A DNA stretch of 64,000 nt from Loktanella sp. Alg231-35 (GCF_900143545.1 NZ_FREV01000003.1:372001-436000), one strand, 5' to 3'; numbered from the stretch's first letter, positions 27,944-35,646 are shown. Numbers and translations are program-made. Notes: generated by a model from the letters alone, not told the origin.

Positions 27944-28972
27944 ATGACCTATAACGTCGCCATACTTGGCGCTTCTGGTTACACTGGCGCCGAACTTGTG
28001 CGCTTGATCGCAACACACCCCAGCCTGACGATCACCGGGCTGTCGGGAAATTCCAAAGCGGGCATGGCTATGGCCGATGTGTTCCCGCATCTGCGCCATC
28101 TGGATCTGCCTGCGTTAACCACGATCGAGGAAATGGACCTCTCTGGCGTCGATTTGGTGTTTTGCGCCTTGCCGCATGCCACCTCGCAGGCGGTGATTTC
28201 GAAACTACCGCAGAGCCTTAAGATCGTGGACCTTTCGGCTGATTTCCGGCTGCGTGATCCGGCGGATTATGAAAAGTGGTACGGCAAAGGCCACGCCGCA
28301 ACCCAGATGCAGGGCGAGGCGGTCTATGGCCTGACCGAATTCTACCGTGATCAGATCAAGGCGGCGCGTCTCGTCGCCGGGACTGGCTGTAACGCGGCGA
28401 CCGGTCAATATGCGCTGCGGCCTTTGATTGAAGCGGGCGTTATTGATCTTGATCAGATCATCATTGACCTCAAGGCAGCCGTGTCCGGTGCGGGGCGCAG
28501 CCTGAAAGAGAACCTGTTGCATGCGGAATTGTCCGAAGGGGCCAATGGCTATGCCGTGGGCGGCACGCACCGGCACCTGGGAGAGTTTGATCAGGAATTC
28601 AGCGCCATAGCCGGGCGCCCGGTCCAGGTGCAGTTCACCCCACATCTTATCCCAGCGAACCGCGGCATTTTGGCCACCACCTATGTGCAGGGCGATCCGC
28701 AGACTATATATGATACGTTGCATGCTGCTTACGCAGATGAGCCGTTTATTGAGGTACTGCCGATGGGACAAACACCGTCGATGAAACATGTCCGTGCTTC
28801 GAACTTCTGCCATATCGGTGTGGCCGCTGATCGCGTGCCGGGCCGCGCAATTGTGATTGCCGCCCTTGATAACCTGACCAAAGGATCATCGGGTCAGGCC
28901 TTGCAGAACGCCAACCTGATGTTGGGCCTGCCCGAGACGGAAGGGCTGATGCTAGCCCCGGTGTTCCCATGA
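27944..28972 (+). CDS. argC: N-acetyl-gamma-glutamyl-phosphate reductase
   Basis: NADPH-dependent third step of arginine synthesis. 342 aa. N-terminal [17 protein letters not shown] is the dinucleotide fold; [17 protein letters not shown] carries the catalytic Cys (usual GCYPTA replaced by GCNAAT, as in the type-1 alphaproteobacterial form), and [14 protein letters not shown] is the substrate-site His segment. The stop overlaps ccmE by 4 bases, coupling arginine and cytochrome c maturation genes in expression. Confidence 0.95.
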   Translation: MTYNVAILGASGYTGAELVRLIATHPSLTITGLSGNSKAGMAMADVFPHLRHLDLPALTTIEEMDLSGVDLVFCALPHATSQAVISKLPQSLKIVDLSADFRLRDPADYEKWYGKGHAATQMQGEAVYGLTEFYRDQIKAARLVAGTGCNAATGQYALRPLIEAGVIDLDQIIIDLKAAVSGAGRSLKENLLHAELSEGANGYAVGGTHRHLGEFDQEFSAIAGRPVQVQFTPHLIPANRGILATTYVQGDPQTIYDTLHAAYADEPFIEVLPMGQTPSMKHVRASNFCHIGVAADRVPGRAIVIAALDNLTKGSSGQALQNANLMLGLPETEGLMLAPVFP

Positions 28973-29439
28973 GCGGGGGACTCAAGAGCCTTAAGAAACG
29001 CCGCCGCGTGCAGGTGATTTCCATGGCGGGGGTCAGCATTGCGCTGGTCCTCGTGCTTTTGTGGTTCTTGCCAGATGACAGTTTCCAGTTCTTCCGCTCC
29101 CCCTCGGAAGTGACCGAAGCGCCGCCGCCGCCAAATGAGCGGTTCCGTATCGGTGGGCTGGTCACCGAAGGGTCACTGGTGCGTGGACAAGGTGAGCAGA
29201 TCAGTTTTTCGGTCACCGATGGCGGTGCGGTGGTGTCGGTTGTCTATACAGGCATCCTGCCTGATCTGTTCGAGGAAGGTCAGGGCATGGTCGCGCAAGG
29301 AAATTACATTAATGGTCGTTTTGAAGCTGTTGAGATTCTTGCCAAACATGACGAAACTTACATGCCCTCTGAAGTCATTGATGCGCTCAAGGAGCAGGGC
29401 ACTTACGTGGCACCGGACGGTACTGTCGTCACCAATTAA
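28969..29439 (+). CDS. ccmE: cytochrome c maturation haem chaperone CcmE
   Basis: Periplasmic membrane-anchored chaperone that binds haem covalently and hands it to the CcmF/CcmH ligase. 156 aa. Arg/Lys-rich start ([10 protein letters not shown]), a single membrane anchor at about residues 17-34, then an OB-fold domain. The haem-binding His127 and Tyr131 are in AKHDETY. Downstream partners ccmF and ccmH begin at 33670, separated from ccmE by the lysis cassette and the transposon, so the ccm unit is interrupted by over 4 kb. Confidence 0.95.
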   Translation: MSGGLKSLKKRRRVQVISMAGVSIALVLVLLWFLPDDSFQFFRSPSEVTEAPPPPNERFRIGGLVTEGSLVRGQGEQISFSVTDGGAVVSVVYTGILPDLFEEGQGMVAQGNYINGRFEAVEILAKHDETYMPSEVIDALKEQGTYVAPDGTVVTN

Positions 29440-29484
29440 CCGTTAAGCGGCACCTTTGCTCCAGACCTTATGGAGGGGGCAAAG

Positions 29485-30096
29485 ATGCGAACCGTCACCC
29501 AGATTGCACAAGAGATCGTCGCCCGCGAAGGCGGCTATGTGAATGACCCCGATGATCCCGGAGGGGCCACCAAATACGGGGTCACCATTCATACCATGCG
29601 CCGCCTTGGCCTTGATCTGGATGGCGACAGCGACATTGACAGCGATGATGTGCGGGTTCTGACGCGGGCGCATGCGGTGTCGATCTTTGTGGAACATTAC
29701 TTTCGCCGCCCAGGCATTGATCAGCTGCCGCAGGCGCTGCATGCCACGGTCTTTGATATGTATGTGAACGCGGGCGCGAATGCGGTGAAAATCCTGCAAC
29801 GCTTGCTGGGCGAGATGCGGATTTCGGTCACTGTGGATGGTGCGATCGGGCCGCAAACGATCAATGCAACTGGTCAGGCCTATGACGCCGCGCCGGATCA
29901 TCTGGTGGATGCTTACGGGATTGCGCGGCGGAACTATTACTATGCTTTGGCCGACAGCCGCGCCCAAAGCCGAAAATACGCCTGCCGCCGCGATGGCGGC
30001 AAAGGTGGTTGGATCACCCGTGCTGAGGAATTCATCGCACCGCGTTTCCATTTGACGGACGCACAGCACCGCGAAAGGACTGCGCAATGGGCTTAA
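29485..30096 (+). CDS. GH108-type endolysin of a GTA/phage lysis cassette
   Basis: 203 aa. AREGGYVNDPDDPGGATKYG is the glycoside hydrolase 108 signature with the catalytic Glu; a C-terminal peptidoglycan-binding-like region (VDGAIGPQTINA) follows. No signal peptide, so release would need a holin. GGAGG 10 bases upstream fixes the start at 29485 rather than the ATG at 29470, which overlaps that site. The holin start (30087) overlapped the end of this gene before the transposon entered. This endolysin-holin pair matches the GTA lysis genes described in Rhodobacter capsulatus (rcc00555/rcc00556, from memory). Intact here. Confidence 0.88.
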   Translation: MRTVTQIAQEIVAREGGYVNDPDDPGGATKYGVTIHTMRRLGLDLDGDSDIDSDDVRVLTRAHAVSIFVEHYFRRPGIDQLPQALHATVFDMYVNAGANAVKILQRLLGEMRISVTVDGAIGPQTINATGQAYDAAPDHLVDAYGIARRNYYYALADSRAQSRKYACRRDGGKGGWITRAEEFIAPRFHLTDAQHRERTAQWA

Positions 30097-30102
30097 TCTC
30101 TG
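30087..30102 (+). pseudogene. 5' stub of the disrupted holin gene
   Basis: ATG at 30087 opens MGLIS and then enters the transposon, where GGGTAG ends it after six codons. Joining base 30102 to 32914 restores MGLISGLMSFLFGDGRNVV, the continuous holin start. The stub overlaps the endolysin stop (TAA 30094-30096), the original coupled arrangement. Confidence 0.9.
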
Positions 30103-30123
30103 GGTAGTGGGTCACTTTGAAAT
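30103..30123 (+). repeat. left terminal inverted repeat
   Basis: Begins GGTAGTGGGTCACTTTG and is the exact complement of 32885-32905. Preceded by the target duplication AATCTCTG (30095-30102). Confidence 0.95.
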
Positions 30124-30179
30124 CTGACCTTGTGCAGCTTTGATTTGCATGCGCCGCGCGTAGACCCCATATTACCTGC

Positions 30180-30380
30180 ATGGCATATTTTAGCGTCGAA
30201 CTCCGGCACGGAGAAAACAAACAGGTCTGGATTGCAAATTGCGAGGATGCAGAACTGGCTACCGCATTGGCTTTGGAGGCACCTGGGGCGCTGCCAAGTG
30301 AAAGAGTGGCAGCTTCGCATCTAGCGGGCGATCCGCCCTTTCCTGTTGATGAGAACTCGGTGAAGCAGTGGTTGCCATGA
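30180..30380 (+). CDS. transposon cargo: hypothetical 66-aa protein
   Basis: Opens MAYFSVELRHGENKQVWIAN and ends VDENSVKQWLP; acidic, no membrane segment, no domain I can name. The ribosome site is weak, but the stop overlaps the next gene's start by ATGA (30377-30380), which supports real, coupled translation. It begins 57 bases after the left terminal repeat, where any transcript would have to start within the transposon end or run in from the endolysin gene. Confidence 0.55.
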   Translation: MAYFSVELRHGENKQVWIANCEDAELATALALEAPGALPSERVAASHLAGDPPFPVDENSVKQWLP

Positions 30381-30589
30381 CAGACAAACCCAAAAGACCC
30401 CGTGATACCAACCAGCTTGCCCACATGATCGCGGGGATCGCCACTGGTGAGGACGTGAAGCACGAGCCTGACACGTCAGGGCAGCGCAAGGGCGGCTTGA
30501 AGGGCGGAAAGTCGAGATCCGAAAGACTTACGCCAGAGGAACGTAGTGAGATTGCGAAGAAAGCAGCAAAGGCCCGGTGGGTTAAGTAA
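30377..30589 (+). CDS. transposon cargo: small basic Lys/Gly-rich protein
   Basis: 70 aa from the ATG at 30377. The centre GQRKGGLKGGKSRSERLTPE and the tail AKKAAKARWVK are strongly basic and resemble a widespread family of short hypothetical proteins with a GGLKGGKxR-(S/T)PEERxEIAxKAAxARW pattern, probably nucleic-acid binding. Coupled to the preceding gene by an ATGA overlap. Its stop overlaps the convergent dinD stop (30582-30589). Function unknown. Confidence 0.65.
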   Translation: MTDKPKRPRDTNQLAHMIAGIATGEDVKHEPDTSGQRKGGLKGGKSRSERLTPEERSEIAKKAAKARWVK

Positions 30590-31424
30590 TTTTTTGGGTA
30601 ACGCTTGACCGTTTGAGGCGTTTTGCCACTTCTTTGATGGGCTCCGCCGCAGGTAAGTCTTCTGGTGGACGTGATCCGCTATCTAGCATGGTTTGTCGGA
30701 CCTTTGCGGCCACCTCCCGATTTTTTCGAATAGCATTTGACTCGCCCCGAACGGATTCTTTCTCGATTGTTTCTGCGGCAAGGTTCATTTGGAAATCATG
30801 TGCTGAAAGCTCCAGTGTTCCCATGCGATCAAACGCGTTCTCTTTATGGCCGACCCCTTTCCGAGATTTTACGTCCTTACCTGACATGCCGTATAGGCCT
30901 AGATTTCGAGCATCGTGGAAGCGAGACTGGCTAGAATTTTTTACGCCTGCACTTTTGGCCACACTACTTACGGCCTTAAATGAAGTTTTGGTTTTTTCCC
31001 TGATCTCAAGTCGTTTCTCGTCCTGAATGGCTTGCTGCTTTATCTCCCACTCCCGAGTTCTTGTAACGAAGTAGGCCTGAGCCGCCGCAATTTCTGGCTT
31101 TGTGGCGTCACCATTGATTGCCACCATATAACACGCACCGCGAGTGAGAAACATGTCATCACTTTCATAACGACTGCCATTTCCTCGTGCCATCATGACC
31201 GTGGTTGCACCGACATGATGTGACGGATTCGTGCCATTGGCCTCCATCGCACTTGCTGCGCGTCCCACTGTGTCCCTGAAATTTGTCCAGTCAGCATACC
31301 CAAGAACTTTCTGAATTTCCCTTGCGCGCCAGTAGTCTGTGCCGTTTTTAAGCGTGTGCTTGAGTGCCTCAATCTGTTCCATCGTGCTTTTGTATTTCGG
31401 GTCGTCAGGTAGGTCTTCCGCCAT
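30582..31424 (-). CDS. dinD: DinD-family (DNA-damage-inducible protein D) homologue
   Basis: 280 aa, close to the 274 aa of E. coli DinD, which it matches along its length: YWRAREIQKVLGYADWTNF, then CYMVAINGDATKPEIAAAQA, NLGLYGMSGKDVKSRKGVG and the C-terminal KVRQTMLDSGSRPPEDLPA. E. coli DinD is SOS-induced and was reported to inhibit RecA strand exchange in vitro. AGGAG lies 8 bases before the ATG. No GTTC-N7-GTTC box is in its promoter; instead a CATGTATG inverted repeat is shared with the divergent HARE-HTH gene. Base composition here is visibly more AT-rich than the flanking genome, as expected of transferred DNA. Confidence 0.9.
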   Translation of the reverse strand: MAEDLPDDPKYKSTMEQIEALKHTLKNGTDYWRAREIQKVLGYADWTNFRDTVGRAASAMEANGTNPSHHVGATTVMMARGNGSRYESDDMFLTRGACYMVAINGDATKPEIAAAQAYFVTRTREWEIKQQAIQDEKRLEIREKTKTSFKAVSSVAKSAGVKNSSQSRFHDARNLGLYGMSGKDVKSRKGVGHKENAFDRMGTLELSAHDFQMNLAAETIEKESVRGESNAIRKNREVAAKVRQTMLDSGSRPPEDLPAAEPIKEVAKRLKRSSVTQKIT

Positions 31425-31441
31425 TCTTCAGCTCCTATTGC

Positions 31442-31472
31442 CATGTATGTGACTAACGTAATACCATACATG
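31442..31472. promoter_or_regulatory. inverted repeat between dinD and the HARE-HTH gene
   Basis: CATGTATG (31442-31449) and CATACATG (31465-31472) are perfect 8-bp arms 15 bases apart, in the middle of the 67-bp divergent interval. Either gene product could be an autoregulator binding here. Confidence 0.55.
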
Positions 31473-31491
31473 TGATTTAGGAGTCCACATT

Positions 31492-31962
31492 ATGTCTGAA
31501 AGAGCAATAATCGAAGCGCAACTTGAGAAAAAGGTTGCTGAAATTCAATCACTTGAGGATAAACTCAAAGTGGCGAAAGTGTATGTTAAAGCGTTGGAGG
31601 ATGTCATTAAAGCCATCGATAAGGGTGGGGATGATTCGGTGAGCGTGGGAGATGTAACCCTGCGCAAAGGCAGCTTAGTGGCTAAAGCACGTGATGTGAT
31701 AATGGGACGCGGCTCACCCATCCACATTGACGATCTTCTTGAGGCCTTAGGTCGAGAAGTGACCCGTGAAACAAAAGCGTCTCTTACAGGATCACTAGCT
31801 GCTTACGTTCGGAAGGAAGAGATATTCACACGCCCCGCACCCAGCACATTCGGACTTATCGAGTTGAAGCACTTCGAGATTGAAGAAGTTGAAAAATCCC
31901 CGCCACAGGGCTTTGGTTATGCCTCCACGTCAACCGACATGGATGATGAAATTCCATTCTAA
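31492..31962 (+). CDS. transposon cargo: coiled-coil plus HARE-HTH-like protein
   Basis: 156 aa. Residues 1-45 form a coiled coil (EAQLEKKVAEIQSLEDKLKV); residues about 65-115 read RGSPIHIDDLLEALGREVTR and EEIFTRPAPSTFGLIEL, resembling the HARE-HTH (HB1/ASXL) winged helix found fused to restriction enzymes and chromatin proteins. The tail is acidic (TDMDDEIPF). AGGAG lies 8 bases before the ATG. Divergent from dinD with a shared symmetric promoter element, so regulator or partner of DinD is plausible. The domain call is by pattern, not by search. Confidence 0.65.
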   Translation: MSERAIIEAQLEKKVAEIQSLEDKLKVAKVYVKALEDVIKAIDKGGDDSVSVGDVTLRKGSLVAKARDVIMGRGSPIHIDDLLEALGREVTRETKASLTGSLAAYVRKEEIFTRPAPSTFGLIELKHFEIEEVEKSPPQGFGYASTSTDMDDEIPF

Positions 31963-31977
31963 ACTGACCCAAAATGC

Positions 31978-32006
31978 TTGACTAAAGGTCAGAATGAATT
32001 ATGTAT
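31978..32006 (+). promoter_or_regulatory. probable transposase promoter
   Basis: TTGACT (31978-31983), 16 bases, TATGTA (32000-32005). The -10 lies downstream of the first ATG of the transposase frame (31994), which suggests translation from the ATG at 32012, near the expected transcription start. Confidence 0.5.
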
Positions 32007-32896
32007 GGGGTATGAGGAAATTGGACACCAAAACCCGCGCCCTGATTATCCGCCTGCTGGTGGAAGGTAACTCTATTCGTGCCACATCGCGTATCACTGA
32101 CGTGTCCAAGAACACGGTCAACAAGCTGCTGATCGACGCTGGAAAGGCTTGCGCCAAGTATCACGACGAGAACGTGCGCAACGTAAAAGCGTCAGTGGTC
32201 CAGTGTGATGAAATCTGGTCGTTCACCTATGCCAAGCAAAAGAACGTCAAGACAGCCACGGCGGCACCAGAGGGTGCTGGTGACACATGGACTTGGACGG
32301 CTATCGACAGCGACAGCAAGTTGATTGTGTCCTACATGGTCGGTGGTCGCGACAGCGAATATGCAATCGAGTTTATGGATGATCTGTGCGCCCGTCTGTC
32401 CAACCGGGTGCAACTGACCACAGATGGTCACAAGGCGTATCTGGAAGCCGTAGAGGGCGCTTTCGGTGGCGATGTGAACTATGCGCAGTTGATCAAGATT
32501 TACGGCGACATGGGCGGCAAGACAGCGGCCCGCAAGTATTCACCAGCCGAATGCACCGGGATCAAGAAGCGCACCGTCGAAGGCAACCCCGACAAGTCCT
32601 TGATCAGCACCAGCCATGTTGAGCGTCAAAACCTCACCATGCGGATGCACATGCGCCGTTTTACGCGCCTGACCAACGGTTTCAGCAAGAAGGTTGAGAA
32701 CCACATGCACGCTGTTGCGCTGCACTTCATGTATTACAACTTCGTCAAGGTTCATCAGACGTTGAAGGTTACGCCCGCAATGGAAGCTGGCCTGACAGAT
32801 CGCCTCTGGGATATCTCTGATCTGGTGGCTATCATTGATGCGAATGAGGACGCGCCCAAGAAACGCGGACCTTACAAGAAACGAATTTCAAAGTGA
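31994..32896 (+). CDS. IS1-type DDE transposase
   Basis: 300 aa from ATG 31994 (294 aa from 32012, which the promoter position favours). N-terminal helix-turn-helix with NSIRATSRITDVSKNTVNKL; catalytic residues Asp72 (VVQCDEIW), Asp144 (LTTDGHKAY) and Glu210 (SHVERQNLTMR). The ERQN..RRFTRLTNGFSKK stretch is characteristic of IS1 transposases. The protein is one uninterrupted frame, without the InsA/InsB frameshift of classical IS1. Its stop codon lies within the right terminal repeat. All catalytic residues are present, so the element may be active. Confidence 0.88.
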   Translation: MNYVWGMRKLDTKTRALIIRLLVEGNSIRATSRITDVSKNTVNKLLIDAGKACAKYHDENVRNVKASVVQCDEIWSFTYAKQKNVKTATAAPEGAGDTWTWTAIDSDSKLIVSYMVGGRDSEYAIEFMDDLCARLSNRVQLTTDGHKAYLEAVEGAFGGDVNYAQLIKIYGDMGGKTAARKYSPAECTGIKKRTVEGNPDKSLISTSHVERQNLTMRMHMRRFTRLTNGFSKKVENHMHAVALHFMYYNFVKVHQTLKVTPAMEAGLTDRLWDISDLVAIIDANEDAPKKRGPYKKRISK

Positions 32897-32905
32897 CCCA
32901 CTACC
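32885..32905 (-). repeat. right terminal inverted repeat
   Basis: Ends CAAAGTGACCCACTACC, the exact complement of the left end; followed by the second copy of the target duplication AATCTCTG (32906-32913). Confidence 0.95.
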
Positions 32906-32913
32906 AATCTCTG

Positions 32914-33398
32914 GCTTGATGAGTTTTCTGTTTGGCGATGGGCGCAATGTCGTAGCCGAAACAGCGCAGGTGTTCCGCGAGAACGCCGAGAATGGTGCAG
33001 GCCGTGCCGCCGACGCCAAGGCGCACAGTCTACAACAGTTTGCCGCAGAATTCGTGCATCCTCGGCGGGGTCTGTTCGACCGTCTGGTGGATGCACTCAA
33101 CCGTTTGCCGCGCCCGGCACTGGCGCTTGGCACGATCTGGTTGTTTGTGATGGCGATGATTGACCCTGACCGCTTTACGGCGGGCATGCAGGGGTTGGCA
33201 TTGGTGCCAGAGTCGCTGTGGTGGTTGATGGGGGCGGTTGTGAGCTTTTACTTCGGCGCGCGGCATCAGGCAAAAGCGCAGGATTTTCAACGCGCTGTTG
33301 CCATGAGCCTTGCTGTGACAAAGCCCGCACCCGCGCCAGAAACCCCTAAATCGCACAACCCAGCCTTACAGGAATGGCAGGTCCGCAATGGAGGGTGA
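32914..33398 (+). pseudogene. GTA-type three-TM holin, 5' end cut off by transposon
   Basis: The remainder of the holin: GLMSFLFGDGRNVVAETAQV, then hydrophobic segments around LALGTIWLFVMAMI and SLWWLMGAVVSFYFG, matching the 'holin of 3TMs for gene-transfer release' family. The native start and first five codons are at 30087-30102, 2.8 kb away. A product could still start at the native eighth codon (ATG 32919), but no ribosome site precedes it; another in-frame ATG at 32835 inside the transposon would give a fusion of 187 aa. Reading frame otherwise undamaged, consistent with recent disruption. Stop overlaps the next gene. Confidence 0.88.
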
Positions 33399-33594
33399 TC
33401 GCATTGATCAACTGACCCGGCGGATCGGCGCGCTTGAAACACGTAATGCCGTGGATGAGGTGCATCGGCTGAATGTCTCTGACCGACTTAGCGCGATTGA
33501 AGACACGCTGAAATGGCTGGTGCGCCTGATCATTGGCGGGCTGCTGATGGCAGGCGTGACCTATGTGATGCAAGGTGGGCTTGTCATCGTCTGA
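33388..33594 (+). CDS. small membrane protein of the lysis cassette
   Basis: 68 aa: MEGDRIDQLTRRIGALETRN and following residues form a helical, coiled-coil-like N-terminus; residues about 43-66 (WLVRLIIGGLLMAGVTYVMQ) are one membrane segment. It overlaps the holin stop by 11 bases. Position after endolysin and holin suggests an accessory lysis role (pinholin-like or spanin-like), but I see no lipobox and cannot assign it. Confidence 0.7.
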   Translation: MEGDRIDQLTRRIGALETRNAVDEVHRLNVSDRLSAIEDTLKWLVRLIIGGLLMAGVTYVMQGGLVIV

Positions 33595-33669
33595 GGTGCG
33601 GCAATAACGCCGTCAAAAGTGACCTGACCTCTCTGTTGTCCGGTCAGGGTTTGGGGTACTACTCGCCTC

Positions 33670-35646
33670 ATGTTGATCGAACTTGGACATTTCGCGCTGA
33701 TTCTCGCATTTGGCGTTGCGAGTGTGCAGATGATCGTGCCCTTAGTGGGTGCGCATCGGGGCAACGCCGGCTGGATGGCGGTGGCGGAACCTGCGGCCAC
33801 CGTTCAGTTCCTACTGACGGGATTTGCCTTTGCCGTGCTGACATGGGCCTTTGTGACCTCTGATTTCTCGCTGCAACTGGTCTTCCTTAATTCCCACACT
33901 GACAAGCCGATGATTTACAAGATCACTGGCGTCTGGGGAAACCATGAGGGGTCGATGCTGCTTTGGATGGTGATCCTCACCTTGTTTGGGGCTTTTGCCG
34001 CATGGTTTGGTGATGGTTTGCCTACGCGCCTTCGGGCGCGGGTGCTGGCGGTGCAGGCCTCTATTGCGGTGGCTTTCTTTGCCTTTGTAATTTTCACCTC
34101 CAACCCATTCCTGCGCCTCGAAGTGCCCCCTTTGAACGGGCGCGACCTGAACCCCTTGCTGCAAGACCCCGGTTTGGCGTTTCACCCCCCATTCCTCTAC
34201 CTCGGTTATGTTGGCCTGAGCATGGCGTTTTCCTTTGCGGTCGCGGCCCTGATCGAAGGCCGCGTGGACGCCGCTTGGGGCCGTTGGGTGCGTCCATGGA
34301 CGTTGGCGGCGTGGATGTTCCTGACTGTGGGCATCGCGCTGGGGTCGTGGTGGGCCTATTACGAGCTGGGCTGGGGTGGTTTCTGGTTCTGGGATCCGGT
34401 TGAAAACGCCTCTTTCATGCCATGGCTAATCGCCACCGCTTTGCTGCACTCGGCCATTGTCGTGGAAAAACGCGAGGCGCTGAAAAGCTGGACGATCCTG
34501 CTGGCGATCCTTGCCTTTGGGTTCTCACTGCTCGGGGCATTCATTGTGCGGTCGGGTGTGCTGACCTCGGTTCACGCTTTCGCCAATGATCCAGAGCGGG
34601 GGATGCTGATCCTGATCATCCTTGCGGTGTTCCTTGGAGGGGCGCTGACACTGTTTGCATTCCGGGCCCATGCGATGGAATCGAAAGGTGTATTTTCAAC
34701 CGTCAGCCGCGAAAGCGCGCTGATCCTCAACAATATCCTGCTTGCCGTCAGCAGCTTTGTTGTCTTCATCGGTACAATCTGGCCCTTAGTGGCAGAGCTT
34801 TTGTTCGACCGCACGCTTTCGGTTGGGCCACCGTTTTTTGACGCGGCCTTTACACCCTTCATGGTAGCGCTGGCGATTGTGCTGCCGCTGGGATCAATCC
34901 TGGCTTGGAAACGCGGGACGTTTGGCCGCGCGGCAAAACCCTTGCTGGGGTGGTTGATGCTTGCAGTTGCGTTGGCCGGATTGGCCTATGCGGTGCAAAG
35001 TGGGAATTCGGCGCTTGGTCCTATCGGGGTGGCGCTTGGCGTCTGGGTGGTTGGTGGTGCGATTGCCGATCTATGGGTACGCAGCGGACGCGAAGGATTC
35101 GCGGACCGTGTCCGCCGCATGAGCCGTCTGCCGCGTGCCGATTGGGGCAAGGCCACGGCCCATATCGGCATAGGGGTGACGATCTTTGGCATCGCGGCCA
35201 TGCTTGCCTGGCAAAAGGAAGATATCCGCGTGGCCAATGTGGGCGACCGCTGGGATGTGGCGCAGTTCAGTTTCCAACTGGACGATGTCGGGCAAGAACA
35301 GGGTCCAAACTACCAGACCACGCTGGCGGAAATTTCGGTTTGGCGGGGCACCCGCGAAGTAACAATGCTTGAGCCTGAAAAACGGTTCTACCCCGTGGCG
35401 AATATGCCCACGACAGAGGCCGCGATTGCCAACGGCATCCTGCGCGATCTTTATGTCGTGATCGGTGACCCGCAAGAGGGCGGCGGCTGGGCCGTGCGCG
35501 TCTATGTCAAACCCTTTGCCAATTGGATCTGGGGCGGGGCGATTCTGATGGCGTTGGGCGGTGTGTTCTCGCTTTCTGACCGGCGTTTGCGGGTTGGGGC
35601 GGCGGCTGCCAAACAAACTATGCCCAAGGGCGCGCCTGCGGAATGA
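33670..35646 (+). CDS. ccmF: cytochrome c haem lyase subunit CcmF
   Basis: Polytopic membrane protein that, with CcmH, attaches haem from CcmE to apocytochrome c. 658 aa with more than ten hydrophobic segments. The WWD-type periplasmic motif is visible as WGGFWFWDPVENASF, and periplasmic His residues follow in ALLHSAIVVEKREALKSW. Its promoter region is preceded by the lysis cassette rather than ccmE; a weak hairpin (33623-33648) lies in the 75-bp gap, so independent transcription is possible. Overlaps ccmH by ATGA. Confidence 0.95.
   Translation: MLIELGHFALILAFGVASVQMIVPLVGAHRGNAGWMAVAEPAATVQFLLTGFAFAVLTWAFVTSDFSLQLVFLNSHTDKPMIYKITGVWGNHEGSMLLWMVILTLFGAFAAWFGDGLPTRLRARVLAVQASIAVAFFAFVIFTSNPFLRLEVPPLNGRDLNPLLQDPGLAFHPPFLYLGYVGLSMAFSFAVAALIEGRVDAAWGRWVRPWTLAAWMFLTVGIALGSWWAYYELGWGGFWFWDPVENASFMPWLIATALLHSAIVVEKREALKSWTILLAILAFGFSLLGAFIVRSGVLTSVHAFANDPERGMLILIILAVFLGGALTLFAFRAHAMESKGVFSTVSRESALILNNILLAVSSFVVFIGTIWPLVAELLFDRTLSVGPPFFDAAFTPFMVALAIVLPLGSILAWKRGTFGRAAKPLLGWLMLAVALAGLAYAVQSGNSALGPIGVALGVWVVGGAIADLWVRSGREGFADRVRRMSRLPRADWGKATAHIGIGVTIFGIAAMLAWQKEDIRVANVGDRWDVAQFSFQLDDVGQEQGPNYQTTLAEISVWRGTREVTMLEPEKRFYPVANMPTTEAAIANGILRDLYVVIGDPQEGGGWAVRVYVKPFANWIWGGAILMALGGVFSLSDRRLRVGAAAAKQTMPKGAPAE

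Larger units (their letters stand above)
30103..32905 (+). mobile_element. IS1-like transposon with cargo genes, 2,803 bp
   Basis: Bounded by 21-bp perfect terminal inverted repeats (30103-30123 and 32885-32905; the left begins GGTAGTGGGTCACTTTGAAA) and flanked by the 8-bp direct duplication AATCTCTG (30095-30102 and 32906-32913). It holds a DDE transposase of IS1 type at its right end and four cargo genes: a 66-aa protein, a Lys/Gly-rich protein, dinD and a HARE-HTH-like gene. Simple IS1 elements are about 0.8 kb, so this is a cargo-carrying (transporter) form. Intact ends and duplication suggest recent insertion. IS1 is preferred to IS1595 because of the transposase E-region. Confidence 0.92.

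Noticed and set aside
31425..31491. Possible LexA box in front of dinD, expected from the E. coli gene
   Set aside because: Neither strand has GTTC-N7-GTTC or a near variant here.
30103..32905. IS1595-family assignment of the transposon, based on the 8-bp duplication and passenger genes
   Set aside because: The transposase glutamate region and residue spacing (Asp72, Asp144, Glu210 with ERQN and RRFTR) fit IS1; the ISXO2-type zinc ribbon and motifs of IS1595 are absent.
32835..33398. 187-aa reading frame starting inside the transposon as an intact holin
   Set aside because: Its first 28 residues are out-of-frame transposase sequence and no ribosome site precedes it; it is a fusion frame created by the insertion.
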